A stretch of 64,000 nucleotides of DNA from Papio anubis (taxonomy: Eukaryota; Chordata; Mammalia; Primates; Cercopithecidae): NCBI RefSeq assembly GCF_008728515.1, contig NC_044986.1:62547159-62611158 (forward strand). Direction: 5' to 3'. The notes beneath the pieces were generated by a model that worked only from the letters and a program-made list of their open reading frames with translations, was not told the DNA's origin and ran no database searches. The translations under genes were made by a program, and so were the position numbers. Below, one piece after another: positions 1 through 11,894 of this stretch. Each line of letters begins with the position of its first letter. Position 1 is the first letter of the stretch.

Positions 1-1910
1 CAAATAATGGAAAAACATTGATACCGATTTACTAACAGAAGTAGCTATTAAAGGATATATAAATAAAAAAAGTAGGAGAGATGGCAAGAGAAGTACAATA
101 TTTTAACTTACTTCTTCTCCCCTCAAAAATAACTTCATTTTTTTATGAACATCCATACTTTAATTCCTCTTTTTACATAAGCATTTTGAGGCATGTGGTA
201 AAGGAATGTGTATAACCTTTCTTAAATCACTATAACCTACAATCAACACTAGACTTTAGAATATCTGGAATCTTAAAGAAATACTGCCAGCAGTGTTTAT
301 AATAAATGATACCTTTAAAAATCCCTATATCAGCAGAGGAATTTTATAATATAAATTGTTCACTTAACTTTAACTGCTACAGATTTTGGCAGACAGTAAA
401 ATTAAATGGTGGATGATCACTAGAATATATTACCTTTTGCAAGATAGCACAGGGATACTAATACATTTCAGGAGAAGAAATCTCTTCCCAGGTCCTTAGC
501 CTGCTGTGTAGTATTGTTAAGCAGTAATACTTTCTTTTGTAATTGATGAAAGAATAAGTTGTAAATTACCATGAGCTAGAAATTTTGATTTATGAAGTGA
601 AAATATATGTCAGCAGAAATCATGGTTTGGCACACAGTGGAAACAGCTTTCCAGCTGCCTAAAGTCTCCTTGGCTTTATTTGAACTACTTCTATCCTCCC
701 TGAGCTGGTTAAGTGGACACCTGGTCAATGTCCACTTGTTCTACTCTCAGAATTGTTCTTCCATTTGTGGCTATCTTTAAAATATCCTTTCCACCTTTAG
801 TCAAGCAATCTTTCTCTACTGATGATCTTATGATATCCACTGTTTTCAGTTTTTTTCCCAAGTGAAAGAGAGCTAAATAGTATGTAATTTACCTATGCAT
901 GACAATTGATTTCTCTGAATAAAATATTCACATCTATTAATAAAGCTTGTAGATAACATTGTCATTTGCAAGTGTTGGCCTGCTGATTTGTTTTTTTCTT
1001 AGCAACAATATGCCCTTTCAGCATTTGCTTTTATGTCAAGAAATGCTTAATTCTTCATCTAGTAAACTTGCTCTTGAAAACGTGGCAATATAATTATATC
1101 CATTGTAACCACTCCCACCCAACCAGGACTACTTCTGAGGAATCACATAAAAATTGGCATGAAAGACATAGTTGGGAAGAGGGTGGAGATGAAATGGTTA
1201 AAGCTATTGTCAATTAAGTTCTGCTGCCTGCACCAATTACTTACCACCAGGGGAAATGCAATCTGATTTACACATTGGAATTCACATGGTTTATGTTCTC
1301 TCCCAAACTAGAGGAAAGAAAATCTAGGGGACATAATATCTTGGTTTATTCTCCAGCCTCAGTGACCTTGAACCTCAAATTTAGTTTTACAGATGAGTAT
1401 ATAAAAGTTTTATCAGCTCACATCAATAAATATATAACCAGACTTTTCTGGTTATATAAAGACCCCTAAAAAAGTAAAATTAGCTGTCTTTGCAGCTGAG
1501 GGCTATTAATACATGAAATAGATACTTGTAACAACTGAAGGGAGTGGTTTCATTAGTTTCATAAATCTGATTTTTGAGATGAAATGGAAGAGAGAAGCCT
1601 TCTGCCAGTTTGTCTACATTTTTAAAAACATACACTATGTTACAGTTTATAAAACATCTTACAGTAATTCTCTTTCAAAGAGACTTAATTCTTGGATTAC
1701 CCAGTAGACAGCTGTCTAGCCCAGAGCTCCTAACAACTCTGCTGAGGCATACTGGTGTGTGTTAGTGAGAGGAGTTTTCAGATCTTGACCTCCATAGCTC
1801 TCAAGGTAGCTGGGAAGGAGCTAAGACTGCTTGATAACTGCAGTCTCTGATCCCCTCAGGCCTTGAGCAGCCACTTCTTTTTTCCCAGTGGCTGTGCAAA
1901 CACTATGATT

Positions 1911-2231
1911 TTATTTATTTTTATTTTTATTTTTATTTTTTGAGAGAGAGGATCTCACTCCTCCCCAGGATAGAGTGCAGTAGCATATTCACAGCTCACT
2001 GGAGCCTCAAACTCCTAGGCTCAAGCGATCCTCAGACCTCAACCCAAGTATCTGGGACTACAGGTGTGTACCACTATGCCTGGCTAATATTTTTTAATTA
2101 TTATTTTCTTCTTTCGTAGAGCTGGGTCTCACTATGTTGCCTAGGCTGATCTTGAACTCCTGGGCTCAGGCAATCCTCTCACCTCAGCCTTCCAAAGTGC
2201 TGGGATTACAGGTATGAACCACTGACCAGCC
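1911..2231 (-). mobile_element. Alu, old (AluJ-like), antisense
   Basis: A (TTTTA)-like tail leads into GAGAGAGAGGATCTCACTC and then both Alu monomers in reverse complement, ending GACCAGCC. Heavy divergence suggests AluJ. Confidence 0.9.
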
Positions 2232-3781
2232 TTAAACACTATGATCTTAGAAAGCACTAGTCTATGCTGTTACAAAAGATGTCTCATACTTAGTAATCTT
2301 AAAAATTAATGAAGTCAAAGTACCCATTCCTTTGGATTTAAAACAAAATGATACAGTTCAATTCAGTATCACTCTACATTTGAACACTAGGATACAGACC
2401 TGTTAACTTTTGTCGTTGTAAAGAAAGAAGAAACCTCAGTATATCACTGAAGGATACATTTTCCCCTTTTTTGAAAACCTTCATAGACTCCTTTATGCTT
2501 TTACAGATACAGCAAAACAAACATTGTTTTATGAAGCTATTGTCTTGGCCACAGAATCATATTCACATCATATATTCAGCTATGGCATGTCTTCGCTGGA
2601 ATGTACCTCGATTTGGAGTGGTGTCATGATACCTTGTTTAATAAATCTACCAGAAATAAAGCAGGCTTTTATGCCTATTTTAAAGGTTTCATAAACCATC
2701 TAAAAGAATTGGCTTTGCAACGAGCTGCTGAAGGCAATGTTCTTGGTTGCACAATATGGATGCAAGTAATTCCATTGTCCCAGTGATGTCCAATTAAGTT
2801 GGCAACATCAATCCTTAATTTCCTTTCTCTGAGTCCTTTTGTTTCCTTGTTGATAATCATCCTCTCCTGCTTCTCATCATCCCCAACTCCCCGCTTTGCT
2901 AACAGACTTCAAAGCCCATTATTATGCAGGGAATATGCCGGTGTAAGAGTCTTAGTGTGAGGCAGAGCACTGTCTGCAAAGAAGGTCAAAGGCCAGGTGC
3001 TCACCCCTATGTATGCTGACAGCCAAGGTGTGGGCACATGATTTAAACTCTACTAAGATAATGCTTCTGGCACAGGAAGTTGAATTTAAAGCAAGTGAGG
3101 CAAAAGTAGGGATATTTTATGATTTATTCCAATGGTAGAACTATCTGAAATGTGGTAGCAAATAAATGTACCATCCGTGGGGTCCAGTGTTATAATGTTA
3201 TGATACCGTTAGTGGCATTAAATGTTCAGAGGGGGCTGGAATGGCACTTCAAAAAGCTATTTTTAGGGATGGCTTTAACTGTGTTTCCTATATGAAGTGT
3301 CCCTTGCAGTCTGCCAGTTTTCTCTTCTTGTTCTCCAGCCTTCCTGTGTTTTTCTGTCTAATTTAGCCATTCTTAATTTCAGTTGTTTGCAACCCAGAAC
3401 CAAAACTAATACTTCATGTCTAATCTTTTAAAAAATAAATTATTTTTCTACTGCTTTCAGCACACAAAGATTCATAGAGTAAATCTGAATTAGTCATTTT
3501 ACAGATATGTGGGAAAGTAGGATCAGAATGAAATATATAACCTCTTTCTTTTTCTAGATGATATCTTGTTTCCCTGGAGAATATCCATATGAGGCTGGTC
3601 GCAGGTGTTCTAGAGTTACAGAAGATACAAGACCTCTGGAACATCTTTGCACTGGTGAATAACCACACAGCCTGTTCCCATTCTCTGGTTCATCTTCCAA
3701 TTCTCCCTTCCTTTCAGTCCACGCCAATTCATCTCCACTGTCCTTAACCCATCCTTCATTCAGCAAAAATCTCAAAGTTAC

Positions 3782-4148
3782 TGCATTAGTCTATTCTCAT
3801 ACTGGTCTCACACTGATATGAAGAAATACCTGAGACTGGCTAATTTATAAAGAAAAGAGGTTTAATTGACTCATAGTTCCACATGGCTGGGGAGGCTTCA
3901 GGAAACTTACAATCATGGCAGAAGGCACCTCTTCACAGGGAGGCAGGAGAGAGAATGAGTGCCCCAAAGGGAAATGCCAGATGCTTATAAACCCATCGGA
4001 TTTTGTGAGAACTCACTATCACAAGAATAGCATAGGGGAAACCACCCCCATGATTCAGTTACCTCCCACTGGGTCCCTCCCTCGACACATGAGGATTACA
4101 GGAATTACGGTTCAAAAAGAGATTTGGGTGGGGACACAGCAAACCACA
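3782..4148 (-). mobile_element. MaLR solo LTR, MST-type, antisense
   Basis: The block runs from TGCATTAGTCTATTC to AAACCACA, the reverse complement of a TGTGGTTT...TAATGCA LTR. It includes the MaLR hallmarks CTGGGGAGGC and TTTAATTGACTCA. The internal CATTCTCTCTCCTGCC (in LTR sense) favours MST over THE1. No internal sequence accompanies it. The open frame across it is a shadow of the LTR. Confidence 0.88.
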
Positions 4149-5284
4149 TTAGTTACATAGTTTACATTTTGCAGATATGGCAGTATTTCAACCCCTCTTT
4201 AATATCCACCCTTAAGTCCTTTATATTATTCCTTGTTTAACAATGAAATTTCTACCAATGTATCAGAATATTTTTTATTTTTTAAATAAGGCTATTACCA
4301 ACTGTGTCACTTTAGATTACTCCATGTACCCTGTCAAAAAGGTCAGAAAAGATTTTGCATCACACAATACATATTGAAGATGGCGGTTTTTATAGCGCTT
4401 TCTTTTTTCTGACAAGTTTGTATGTTCATTTACTTAAAATGGCAAGATGAGAATCTTGTCATTCTTATTTTAGTTCTTTAACTAGATCCTTAGTCTCTTA
4501 ACCAGATCTGGGTCCTATTTAAATCCAGTCTCCCTTGAACAGAAAACAGGTTTTTCCACTCAGGAGTTCTAACAGCTACTTTCTTCAACTCATAATGTTA
4601 CCTAAGGTCCCACACTCCTACGGGAACAGAAGCCCTTCCATGGTCATGAGATCTTACTCTTCTTTAGAGAGACTGAGTTGTAATTTAATTTCCAACTTTA
4701 GAATTATCAACACGAAGACACACAGTTATCCAGGTTAGCCAAGTGATCTGCAGACAGAAACCTCTTGTTAATGCTCTCTAATTGTGTTTAAAAAAAAAAG
4801 TTAGATTAATGTTTAATCCAAAAGGCAGAAAGTATATAATTTGAAAGCCTGTTCAGACTGCTAAAAGGGGAGGAAATTCACCAACGATAGTTTCCAAATG
4901 TGAAAGCATAGTCACCACCTCTTACAGGGATTTGCTGGAAGCATTACTGAAATTAGGTTCAGTCAGATCTTTCAACAGATGTAGTTCAATGATGGTTCTT
5001 GTAAGTAACTGAATACACAATATTCATGATCTATTGTTCAGAAGCTTGCTGAAGAACCTTTCAAAAATCTGACCCCAAGTTTTCTGGAAGCGGCTAAGAT
5101 CTAACTGTGGACAGTAATTAATCACTTTCTTAATCTTTTCTCTGCCCCATCCTTTGACACAGCCTACTGTTTTGAGGGGTTTTTTTCCTCCTGAATTGGG
5201 ATGACAACTTATTCTCCTGCTTAACTAGACTGTATCGCAGTGTAACCTTGCAGTACATTTTAAATTTAAATTTTGGAGAAGGAC

Positions 5285-5645
5285 TTGGTGATCAATGATC
5301 ATTGGGCCCCTCTACTATGTGTAGATGCTACCGGGGAAAATAAAACTAAAGAAAGTGTGATGTCTGTCTTTAAGGACGTTACAATCTTGTGGGAGAAACT
5401 TGTATGTAAATGGCTGATTATGATCAAAGGCAAAGTGAAATAAACATTAACTAGAGGACAAGCTCATAGTAATACAGATAATGGAGCAATTAATTCTAAC
5501 TGAAAGGGAATCAAAAGCTCCTTTGCAAAGGTGGTGGCATTTGAGAAAGTGTTTAGAATGATTATATTTTAAGAGGGCAGTAGAGAAGAAAAGGCAATCA
5601 TTCCAACTGCAGGGATAGAATTAGCAAAGCCTTAGAGGCTTAATT
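5285..5645 (+). repeat. Ancient interspersed repeat, family unresolved
   Basis: Degenerate matches to a common mammalian repeat are present in order: the CTACTATGTGC...GGGGA...AAG-GA-TTACAATCTTGTGGGAG block, then CATTCCAACTGCAGG and GCAAAGCCTTAGAGG. I recognise the motif series but cannot assign a family name. Similar blocks occur near 15.95, 22.1 and 29.5 kb. Confidence 0.5.
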
Positions 5646-5812
5646 TAAGAGGTTTCGTTTTGGGTTTTTATTTTTATTTTTATTCTAACACCTGACACAA
5701 TGTTAGGCCCTGGGAGAGATTCAAAGAGAAATAATATGAGTGTATTTTTCCCCTGTAACTCATATTCCAGTTTGAAAGAAAAGCCTTTTTTTGTTTATTT
5801 TATTTTCTGTTT

Positions 5813-6106
5813 GTTTTTTGAGACGGAGTCTCGCTCTGTCACCCCTCCTGGAGTGCAGTGGCAGAATCTCGACTCACTGCAACCTCCGCCTCCTCGGTTC
5901 AAGCAATTCTCCTGCCTCAGCCTCCCGAGTAGCTAGGATTACAAGCACATGCTACAATGCCCAGCTAATTTTTTTGTATTTTTTCTAGAGACAGTGTTTC
6001 ACCATGTTGGCCAGGCTGGTCTTGAACTCCTGACCTCATGATCCAATCCACCTGCCTTAGCCTCCAAAAGTGCTGGAATTACAGGTGTGAGCCACCATAC
6101 CCGGCC
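5813..6106 (-). mobile_element. Alu (AluS-like), antisense
   Basis: TTTTGAGACGGAGTCTCGC starts a full dimeric Alu in reverse complement that ends CACCATACCCGGCC. The poly-T is short and interrupted. Confidence 0.93.
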
Positions 6107-6420
6107 CAGAAAAGCCATTTTTATGTTAGTATATCTGAGGAGTTCATCAAGAGCATATACTTGTCTGGAATGATGTAATTGAGTGGCATGTCCCTTAAGA
6201 GCTACAGTTCACGAGAACAGAAAGAATTCATTATTGCCAAAGGTTTCTAGAGGACATGAATATACACTTTCTCTTGAAATATGCATAGAATTTGATGTGA
6301 GAAACAAGGGGTAGAGATATTTAAAAAGAGAGTGATGGCAGTTAATAATCTTGGCACATCCCCGCCATTATGGAAGTATTAACTTAAGTGTTGTGGAAGG
6401 TGCCTTTTGGCCCACATCAG

Positions 6421-6439
6421 AAAAAAAAAAAAAAAAAAA
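6421..6439 (+). repeat. Poly(A) tract, 19 nt
   Basis: An uninterrupted A19 run. The upstream sequence does not match a retroelement I recognise, so its origin is unknown. Confidence 0.9.
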
Positions 6440-6777
6440 GAAATAAAATTTTAGGTGAAATCAAATACCTCCAGAGTTCAAAAAGGTAAACTGAGCAAAG
6501 AAGACTGGGGATATAATGAGAAAGAATGGAAGGGACTATGGCATGGTAGAGACCATGGCCAAGGCTCAGTGAAAAAGAGGACACCACTAAGCTCCAGCCA
6601 ATTCCCATGAAAGTTATGTTAGTCAAAACTCCACTGGCCACATAAAAATTCTTAGAGTCATATCTAGTATGTGGACTACCAATTTTCAAACACTGCTGGA
6701 CTGAAGAGGGCAAGGAATGCTAGAACTAAAACCTTTAGTTTTTATAACTATTTAAGGTTGTAGGACAGACCTGCAAT

Positions 6778-6779
<2 letters not shown>

Positions 6780-6810
<31 letters not shown>
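6780..6810 (+). repeat. Poly(A) tract, 31 nt
   Basis: An uninterrupted A31 run, the longest homopolymer in the window. It follows about 340 bp of moderately GC sequence after the previous A19, so the two could bound or tail an unrecognised retrocopy; no gene match was found. Confidence 0.9.
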
Positions 6811-6812
<2 letters not shown>

Positions 6813-8846
6813 CCATGTTTTAATCAAGCTACAAAATGCAAGATATGTATATGTAAACTATATTAAATGAAAGAGAATTGATAGGGGTTACCAACTGCTA
6901 TTAAAGTTTTTTAAAGTAAGTTTTAAATGAAATACATCTTAAAACTCTACCTGTTGTTTAAACTGGAATAAACAATTTATAACAAAATTTTAGAAACATT
7001 TATTGACTCAAAATTTCTTTCAACTGTCTCATTTGCCTTTGAGACAAAAAAAATGTAACTATATGGCACTTGTTCATTCTAAGAAGGAGGGAATTCTGGA
7101 TACACACTTTCCAGTCTTGGTCTCAATACTTGATGAATGAACCTGTATTTGCCATCACTGCCAGCTGCCAACAGTGGATGCCACCAGGATATCTTGGTCA
7201 GATTCATTTATGTGCCTGTTCTGTTTTGGTCCATGAGCCTGGCTAACAGTAAAACCAGGTGGGGCTTGGGGGTTTGCAACAGCTGGTCTGGGGCCTAGTG
7301 ATTCCTGAATTTTATAGAGTTCATAAATCACACAAAAATGTCCTATGTCAGTCCACTTCCAGTTTAGGTTTTTCCCCAACATAGTACAAAAGAACTGAAG
7401 TTGACACTAAGAGTATAATTTGTAAGCCTTCACACTACAGTGCAAAAGGTTTATTATTTATTTAAAAAGCTAATGTATTCTATCTTCTCTATTAAGAATT
7501 CCTTATAGGAGGAGGAGCTTAGTAACAGGGATGAATGGGGTGGGATAAAGAAATTCACATGAAGATTACAATATTATGCTTCTATCTGGGTGAAACGTAG
7601 CATTCCAGATGTTGACTACATTTCATTAGAGTTTGTGAACAATATAATTTCCTGAGATATAATAGGTCAGCCCTGCTTCTTAATGCTGAGAAAACACTTA
7701 GAAAATCATCAAATTTTGAAAATGTACTAATAAGCTACAAAGTCTGATTAAAATCAAAGGTGCTATGTTCTAAAAACATTCTTTGTGATTGAGATAGTAT
7801 GGCTTATATTTCATCATTTATGACAGTATTTTAAGGCAAACTTTGCAAAGATGGAAAAGTCTCGGTAATAAACAACAACTCACAATTACTCCTCATTAAG
7901 TCATTTTCAGAAAGGAGGGTTAAATCCTGAAGACTGTATAAAAGAAAAGGAAACACAGAGAAAAACAGTTCACAGATATTACTGTTCACTTGCTAAAAAG
8001 TAAGCTATGCAGGCCTCATAACACAAAACAAGATTTTCCAATTATTTAATTTGGTAATTATTTATAAATAAGAAGTCTAAGATGTGAAACAGATGCAAAC
8101 AAAGATGAACATCTCCTGTTAGTAAATTGTGGAGGACAGAGTAGTGGGAAGTATCTTTCATAGACAATATCTCCATGGGAAAGAAAATTTTCACATTTTT
8201 CAGCTTTGGTTAAGATCAAACTGATCTAATTAGCTTTCTCATCTAATTTATTGCTCAGAATTCCCTTTAGTGAGGCATGCTTTTCATAAATTTCAAGGAA
8301 AGCTATTTGGAGAATAGTTTAGAATTAGACATAAACAAAAATGGAAAGCTTTGTCAAAGATACACCAAAAATTTTCTGAATAACTGAAATAACAAAATTG
8401 GGACGTCATAAACTATACTGTTACACTAATAATAAGATGCTGTTTATACACAATAACCTAGGATTATTTTATATTCATTTTATTTGGGATATAGAACATA
8501 ATTTACCTAGAGAATTTTAATTAAAATTATATACCACTAATTAGAAGAAAAAAAGATTTTTTTTCTCTTCTGAATGTGATAATATAGCCATATCGATTAG
8601 CTATCTGGAAAGGTTATTACAAATCAAAGAGGGATTAATAAACTTTGAAGTGTGTAAATAACTTTGTCTCAAAATTTTCTGATTTCGGAGTGATAGAGCA
8701 TAAAACTGTAAACCTGGTGCCTCAAACAGACATTATGATCATAAAGAGCATGCTCACAAGACTAACATGATTATAAAACTGAGACAGAGGCAAAATATTA
8801 GTCCTGCTAGATTTTACCAAATCAATTCCTGATAGGAAATTTTTAA

Positions 8847-8950
8847 CATGGCACAAGTATACATATGTAACAAACCTGCATGTTATGCACATGTACCCTA
8901 CAACTTAAAGTATAATAATAATAAATAAATTTAAAAAAAAAAAAAAAAAA
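8847..8950 (+). mobile_element. L1PA 3' end, severely 5'-truncated, sense
   Basis: It begins CATGGCACAAGTATACATATG and passes through GTACCC and ACTTAAAGTATAATAATAAT to an A-rich tail, which is the terminal part of the primate L1 3' UTR. Only about 100 bp was inserted. Confidence 0.92.
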
Positions 8951-10435
8951 TAACCCCTGTTACATTCTTCTTTTACTTACATGCTATTCTCAGAAGGTAG
9001 AAAAAAATCAGGGACACAGATAACTCTATACTTGATTTTGACCAACAAGAAAGTAGTGCTTAAATTTAGTTATGGAAGAGATACTGAATGACTAGAGCAC
9101 AATCATCTTTTTAAACAAGTAAATATATTGCCACAACTTATTGAAAAAGTAACTACTATGTGCCCTGTTGATACCGGTGACTTTGAGGAGCAGATATAGA
9201 AATATAAATTTAATAATATCAAGAGTTTTATCTTTCCTTACCACATTGTTAGCATTGCATTATTTTAGAAACATTTCAAAGAGATAATAAGAAAACTATA
9301 TGCCAAGATTCATCAATGATTTTGTTTATCAACTTGCTAGAAAAACAGCAAAACTGATCATCTATTCCCTGCAAACCTTGCTAAGCTTGCCTTGCAGCAT
9401 AGTGCTTCAGACCTAGTCTCTAGTGAATATTATTCAACTGTTGGCTTGTTTCTCTTAATTCATTTTGAGGAGTGACTTCAAAAATAAAAGAAAAACTTAA
9501 AAAATGACTCATCCTTGTCCCTTTTATTCCTTTTGCTAAACAATGTGCATATCAAATTTCATATTCCATATGCATAACATGAAAAATGATTATCTAGGAT
9601 TGATAACTTAAGGTTGGAATTTCAAATATTTTAGGAATCACAGATGCACCATCACCCTACTGTTAGGAGACAATAGTAAAAAAATCTAACCTGAGGATTT
9701 CACAGATTCACAAAGGGTTTTCACAGAAAGGAGTTCTGCTGTTATGACTTATAAAAATAGTTGATTGGTCCTCATTGTTTCTGAATCCATATGAATTCAG
9801 ACACTTCTGTAAGTTTCTTGTAGAAAGGTTAACAATAGCATTAAAACATCATTTTACTGAGAGATTCAAAAACGAAGCATTTACTGGCTGATTTTTAGAA
9901 AATATTAACTTGAGTGCTACAACCAACACAAAATACTGGTTCCATATTTCTTATGCAATCAAAGAAGATTAGGTGCAAGAACAAATTGCTGTTTTGCAAA
10001 CAGACTGCAGATGAAGGTAAGAGCATTTCTCTGGAAACATAGGACTGACTTGCTATGTTTAAGTAACGTAAACAAAAACCTAGGGATATCGATGATACAG
10101 TTAAGAGAGGGTTTGGTGATTATCACATACTTAATACCATATCAGTCTAATTATATCTCCTAACAGATAAGGCATTAATAAACATTCTAAATGGTTTCTG
10201 GCTAAGGCCTGTGGGAAATTTACATAACACATGTATTTATAGAAGACCTCTTTTCACCAATGAATATATTTACTTCTCAGAGATAAATTTCAAATTGCAT
10301 AACCAAAGTATACAAGCACTATGTGGCAATATATGTCAAAAGAAGGAACACAGACTAGAATCTTTCCCACATGTATGAATATTCGGTATCTATGTAGATT
10401 CAGATATGAGAAACAGTGCAGCTGTTATTGGCAAC

Positions 10436-10443
10436 TGACTTAC
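10436..10443 (-). promoter_or_regulatory. CTNNA3: 5' splice site of the CTNNA3 exon
   Basis: The minus strand reads ACGG|GTAAGTC across the exon end. The intron side matches the consensus GTAAGT exactly and pairs well with U1 snRNA, so the donor looks strong even though the acceptor is ordinary. Confidence 0.9.
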
Positions 10444-10644
10444 CCGTACTTGTAAGGAAGTTAACATTTCTCATTACACCTTCCGTGTACGCCCCTGGCT
10501 CGTAACTGTCCATTTCACCCGTGACGATGTGAGCAACTCTCGCTGCCCGGCCTCTGATAGCACCCGCAGCACGGTCTAAATTATCAGCATCCTGGTCTCT
10601 TAAGGCTATGATACACTTGTTGACATCTTCCAAGATATGGCTTT
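10444..10644 (-). CDS. CTNNA3: Internal coding exon of alpha-T-catenin (M domain)
   Basis: This exon encodes part of an alpha-catenin, the actin-linking partner of beta-catenin/plakoglobin at cadherin junctions; alpha-T-catenin acts mainly in heart intercalated discs, testis and brain. The minus strand reads 66 complete codons with the family signature DRAAGAIRGRAARVAHI followed by MDSYEPGAYTEGV, flanked by HILEDVNKC. CTNNA1 has closely similar residues here (ILEDVNKCVIAL, AGAIRGRAARVIH, NYEPGVYTEKV), and the differences fit CTNNA3 better than CTNNA1 or CTNNA2. By family alignment this is roughly residues 430-497, in the middle of the M domain (about M2). The acceptor AG is at 10646-10645 and the donor is G|GTAAGT, with GT at 10443-10442. 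The exon starts with two bases of a Glu codon and ends with one base of the next codon, so both introns are phase 1 and skipping would keep frame. It is richer in GC and CpG than the surrounding intron. No truncation or frameshift is seen. Confidence 0.95.
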
Positions 10645-10690
10645 CTGTAAGTAAATCAATCAAATTAGTTTTTGTGTGTGTGTGTTTAAA
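10645..10690 (-). promoter_or_regulatory. CTNNA3: 3' splice site region with branch-point candidate and (CA)6
   Basis: Reading the minus strand towards the exon, there is a (CA)6 run (10674-10685), then a CTAAT motif fitting the branch-point consensus about 21 nt before the exon, then a T-rich but purine-interrupted tract ending in TTACTTACAG. The polypyrimidine tract is mediocre. CA repeats near exons are known hnRNP L binding sites; a regulatory role here is inference. Confidence 0.7.
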
Positions 10691-11230
10691 ATTCATACAA
10701 ATCTAGCAGATTATAATTATGTTAACTTCTGACTTCAGATAGAGTGCACATTGGAAATGGAAGATTTTGAGAATTATAAGAAAATCGGAGACATATTTTG
10801 CATACATCCCTTTACTCTTTAATAGCAAAATCCATGAAATATAACATGTTACATTTTAAGAGAAATTTGTATTGACTGCATATTATTTTAGACTCTAGTT
10901 CCAGTAGATTAGATTTTTAGAGTGACACAGAGGTGGAAATTAAAGACAGTTTCTAGATTAAAATGAAAATAAAGTATGTGATGATGAAATGCTACATTGT
11001 GAATGAAAGCAATATTATACAGATTATAAAACTTATATATACATAAGGAAAAGATTGATTTAAATAAATGAATTCCAGAGAAAGTTGCCTACTCTGAAGA
11101 GAGTCTCCTGACCTCCTCCTCTCCATCCTTCTTTAGATGACTAGGGCATGAACATAGCAGGAAGTTTAAAATATACATATAAAACAATTATAACAATATG
11201 ATCTCAGTAATTCCAGAACATATCATTAAT

Positions 11231-11300
11231 TTCTTTCTCTCTCTTTTTGTCTCTCTCACTCTCTCTTTCTGTCTGTGTCTCTTTCTGTCTTTCTCTTTCC
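11231..11300 (+). repeat. Low-complexity pyrimidine (CT)-rich tract
   Basis: An irregular run of TCTC, TTTC and TGTC units about 70 bp long, inside the loop of the fold-back and just before the AluJ. It accounts for the serine/leucine-rich frame on one strand and the arginine/glutamate-rich frame on the other. Confidence 0.85.
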
Positions 11301-11410
11301 CAATCTGCTTGTGTATATGTGTTGACTATGTGTGTGTGAGCTACAGAGGAGCTCTTCAGTTTCCTTACAGAGTCACACTTCCCTCTTATTGTACAGAAAA
11401 TAAAATCTGT

Positions 11411-11697
11411 CTGGGTGTGGTGGCTCACACCTGATATCCTAGCACTTGGGGAGACCTAGGAAGGAGGATGACTTGGGGCCAGAAGTTCAAGACCAGTCTG
11501 GGCAGCACAGCAAGACCTTTTCTTTACAACAAAATAAATTTACCCAGGAGTAGCAGCATGTTTCTGTAGTCCTAGTTACTTGGGAGGCTGAGGTGGGAGG
11601 ATTGATTGAGCCCAGGAGTTAGAGGCTGCAGTGAGCTTTGATCACGCCACTACACTCCAGCCTGGGTAATACAGTGAGGCCCTATCTATCTTAAATT
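11411..11697 (+). mobile_element. Alu (AluJ-like), sense
   Basis: TCTGGGTGTGGTGGCTCACA opens a divergent dimeric Alu that ends CCAGCCTGGGTAATACAGTGAGGCCC. The A-tail has decayed into an AT-rich run. Confidence 0.9.
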
Positions 11698-11894
11698 AAA
11701 TATATATATATTTAAAATTTAAATATATTAATAAATATAACATTATTTATTCATATATTTATTCATATATTTCATAATGATATGTTCTGGAATTACTGAG
11801 ATTTTATTGTTTAATTGTTTTCTGTGCATGTTTTAAAGAAATAGTTATTAAAGATATTAAGTGGGGATTCATGTGATAAAGCCAGAAGCCAAAA

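Larger units (their letters stand above)
1..10443 (-). other. CTNNA3: CTNNA3 intron downstream of the exon (partial)
   Basis: This sequence follows the donor site in transcript sense. No alpha-catenin exon continuing after FLTST is readable, so the intron exceeds 10.4 kb. Outside the listed repeats, 1-1910, 2232-3781, 4149-5284, 6107-8846 and 8951-10443 are AT-rich sequence with no gene or family I recognise. Confidence 0.85.
11201..11802. repeat. Fold-back: 28-bp perfect inverted repeat around AluJ
   Basis: Positions 11201-11228 and 11775-11802 are exact reverse complements (core CAGTAATTCCAGAACATAT and its complement). Weaker inverted similarity continues outward: TTATAATTGTTTTATATG, read as the complement of 11172-11192, resembles TTTAATTGTTTTCTGTG at 11810-11828. 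The 546-bp loop holds a pyrimidine tract, an AluJ and an AT-rich spacer. Confidence 0.9.

Noticed and set aside
2601..2786. Plus-strand 61-codon frame considered as a cryptic exon
   Set aside because: No family match, wrong strand for CTNNA3 and no supporting splice signals.
6421..6810. Segment between A19 and A31 considered as a processed retrocopy
   Set aside because: No parent gene recognised and no flanking target duplication found.
7155..7382. Minus-strand 75-codon frame with proline-rich, protein-like composition, considered as an exon or processed pseudogene
   Set aside because: No recognisable protein family, no clear acceptor and donor pair, and no A-tail or duplication; kept only as unassigned intron.
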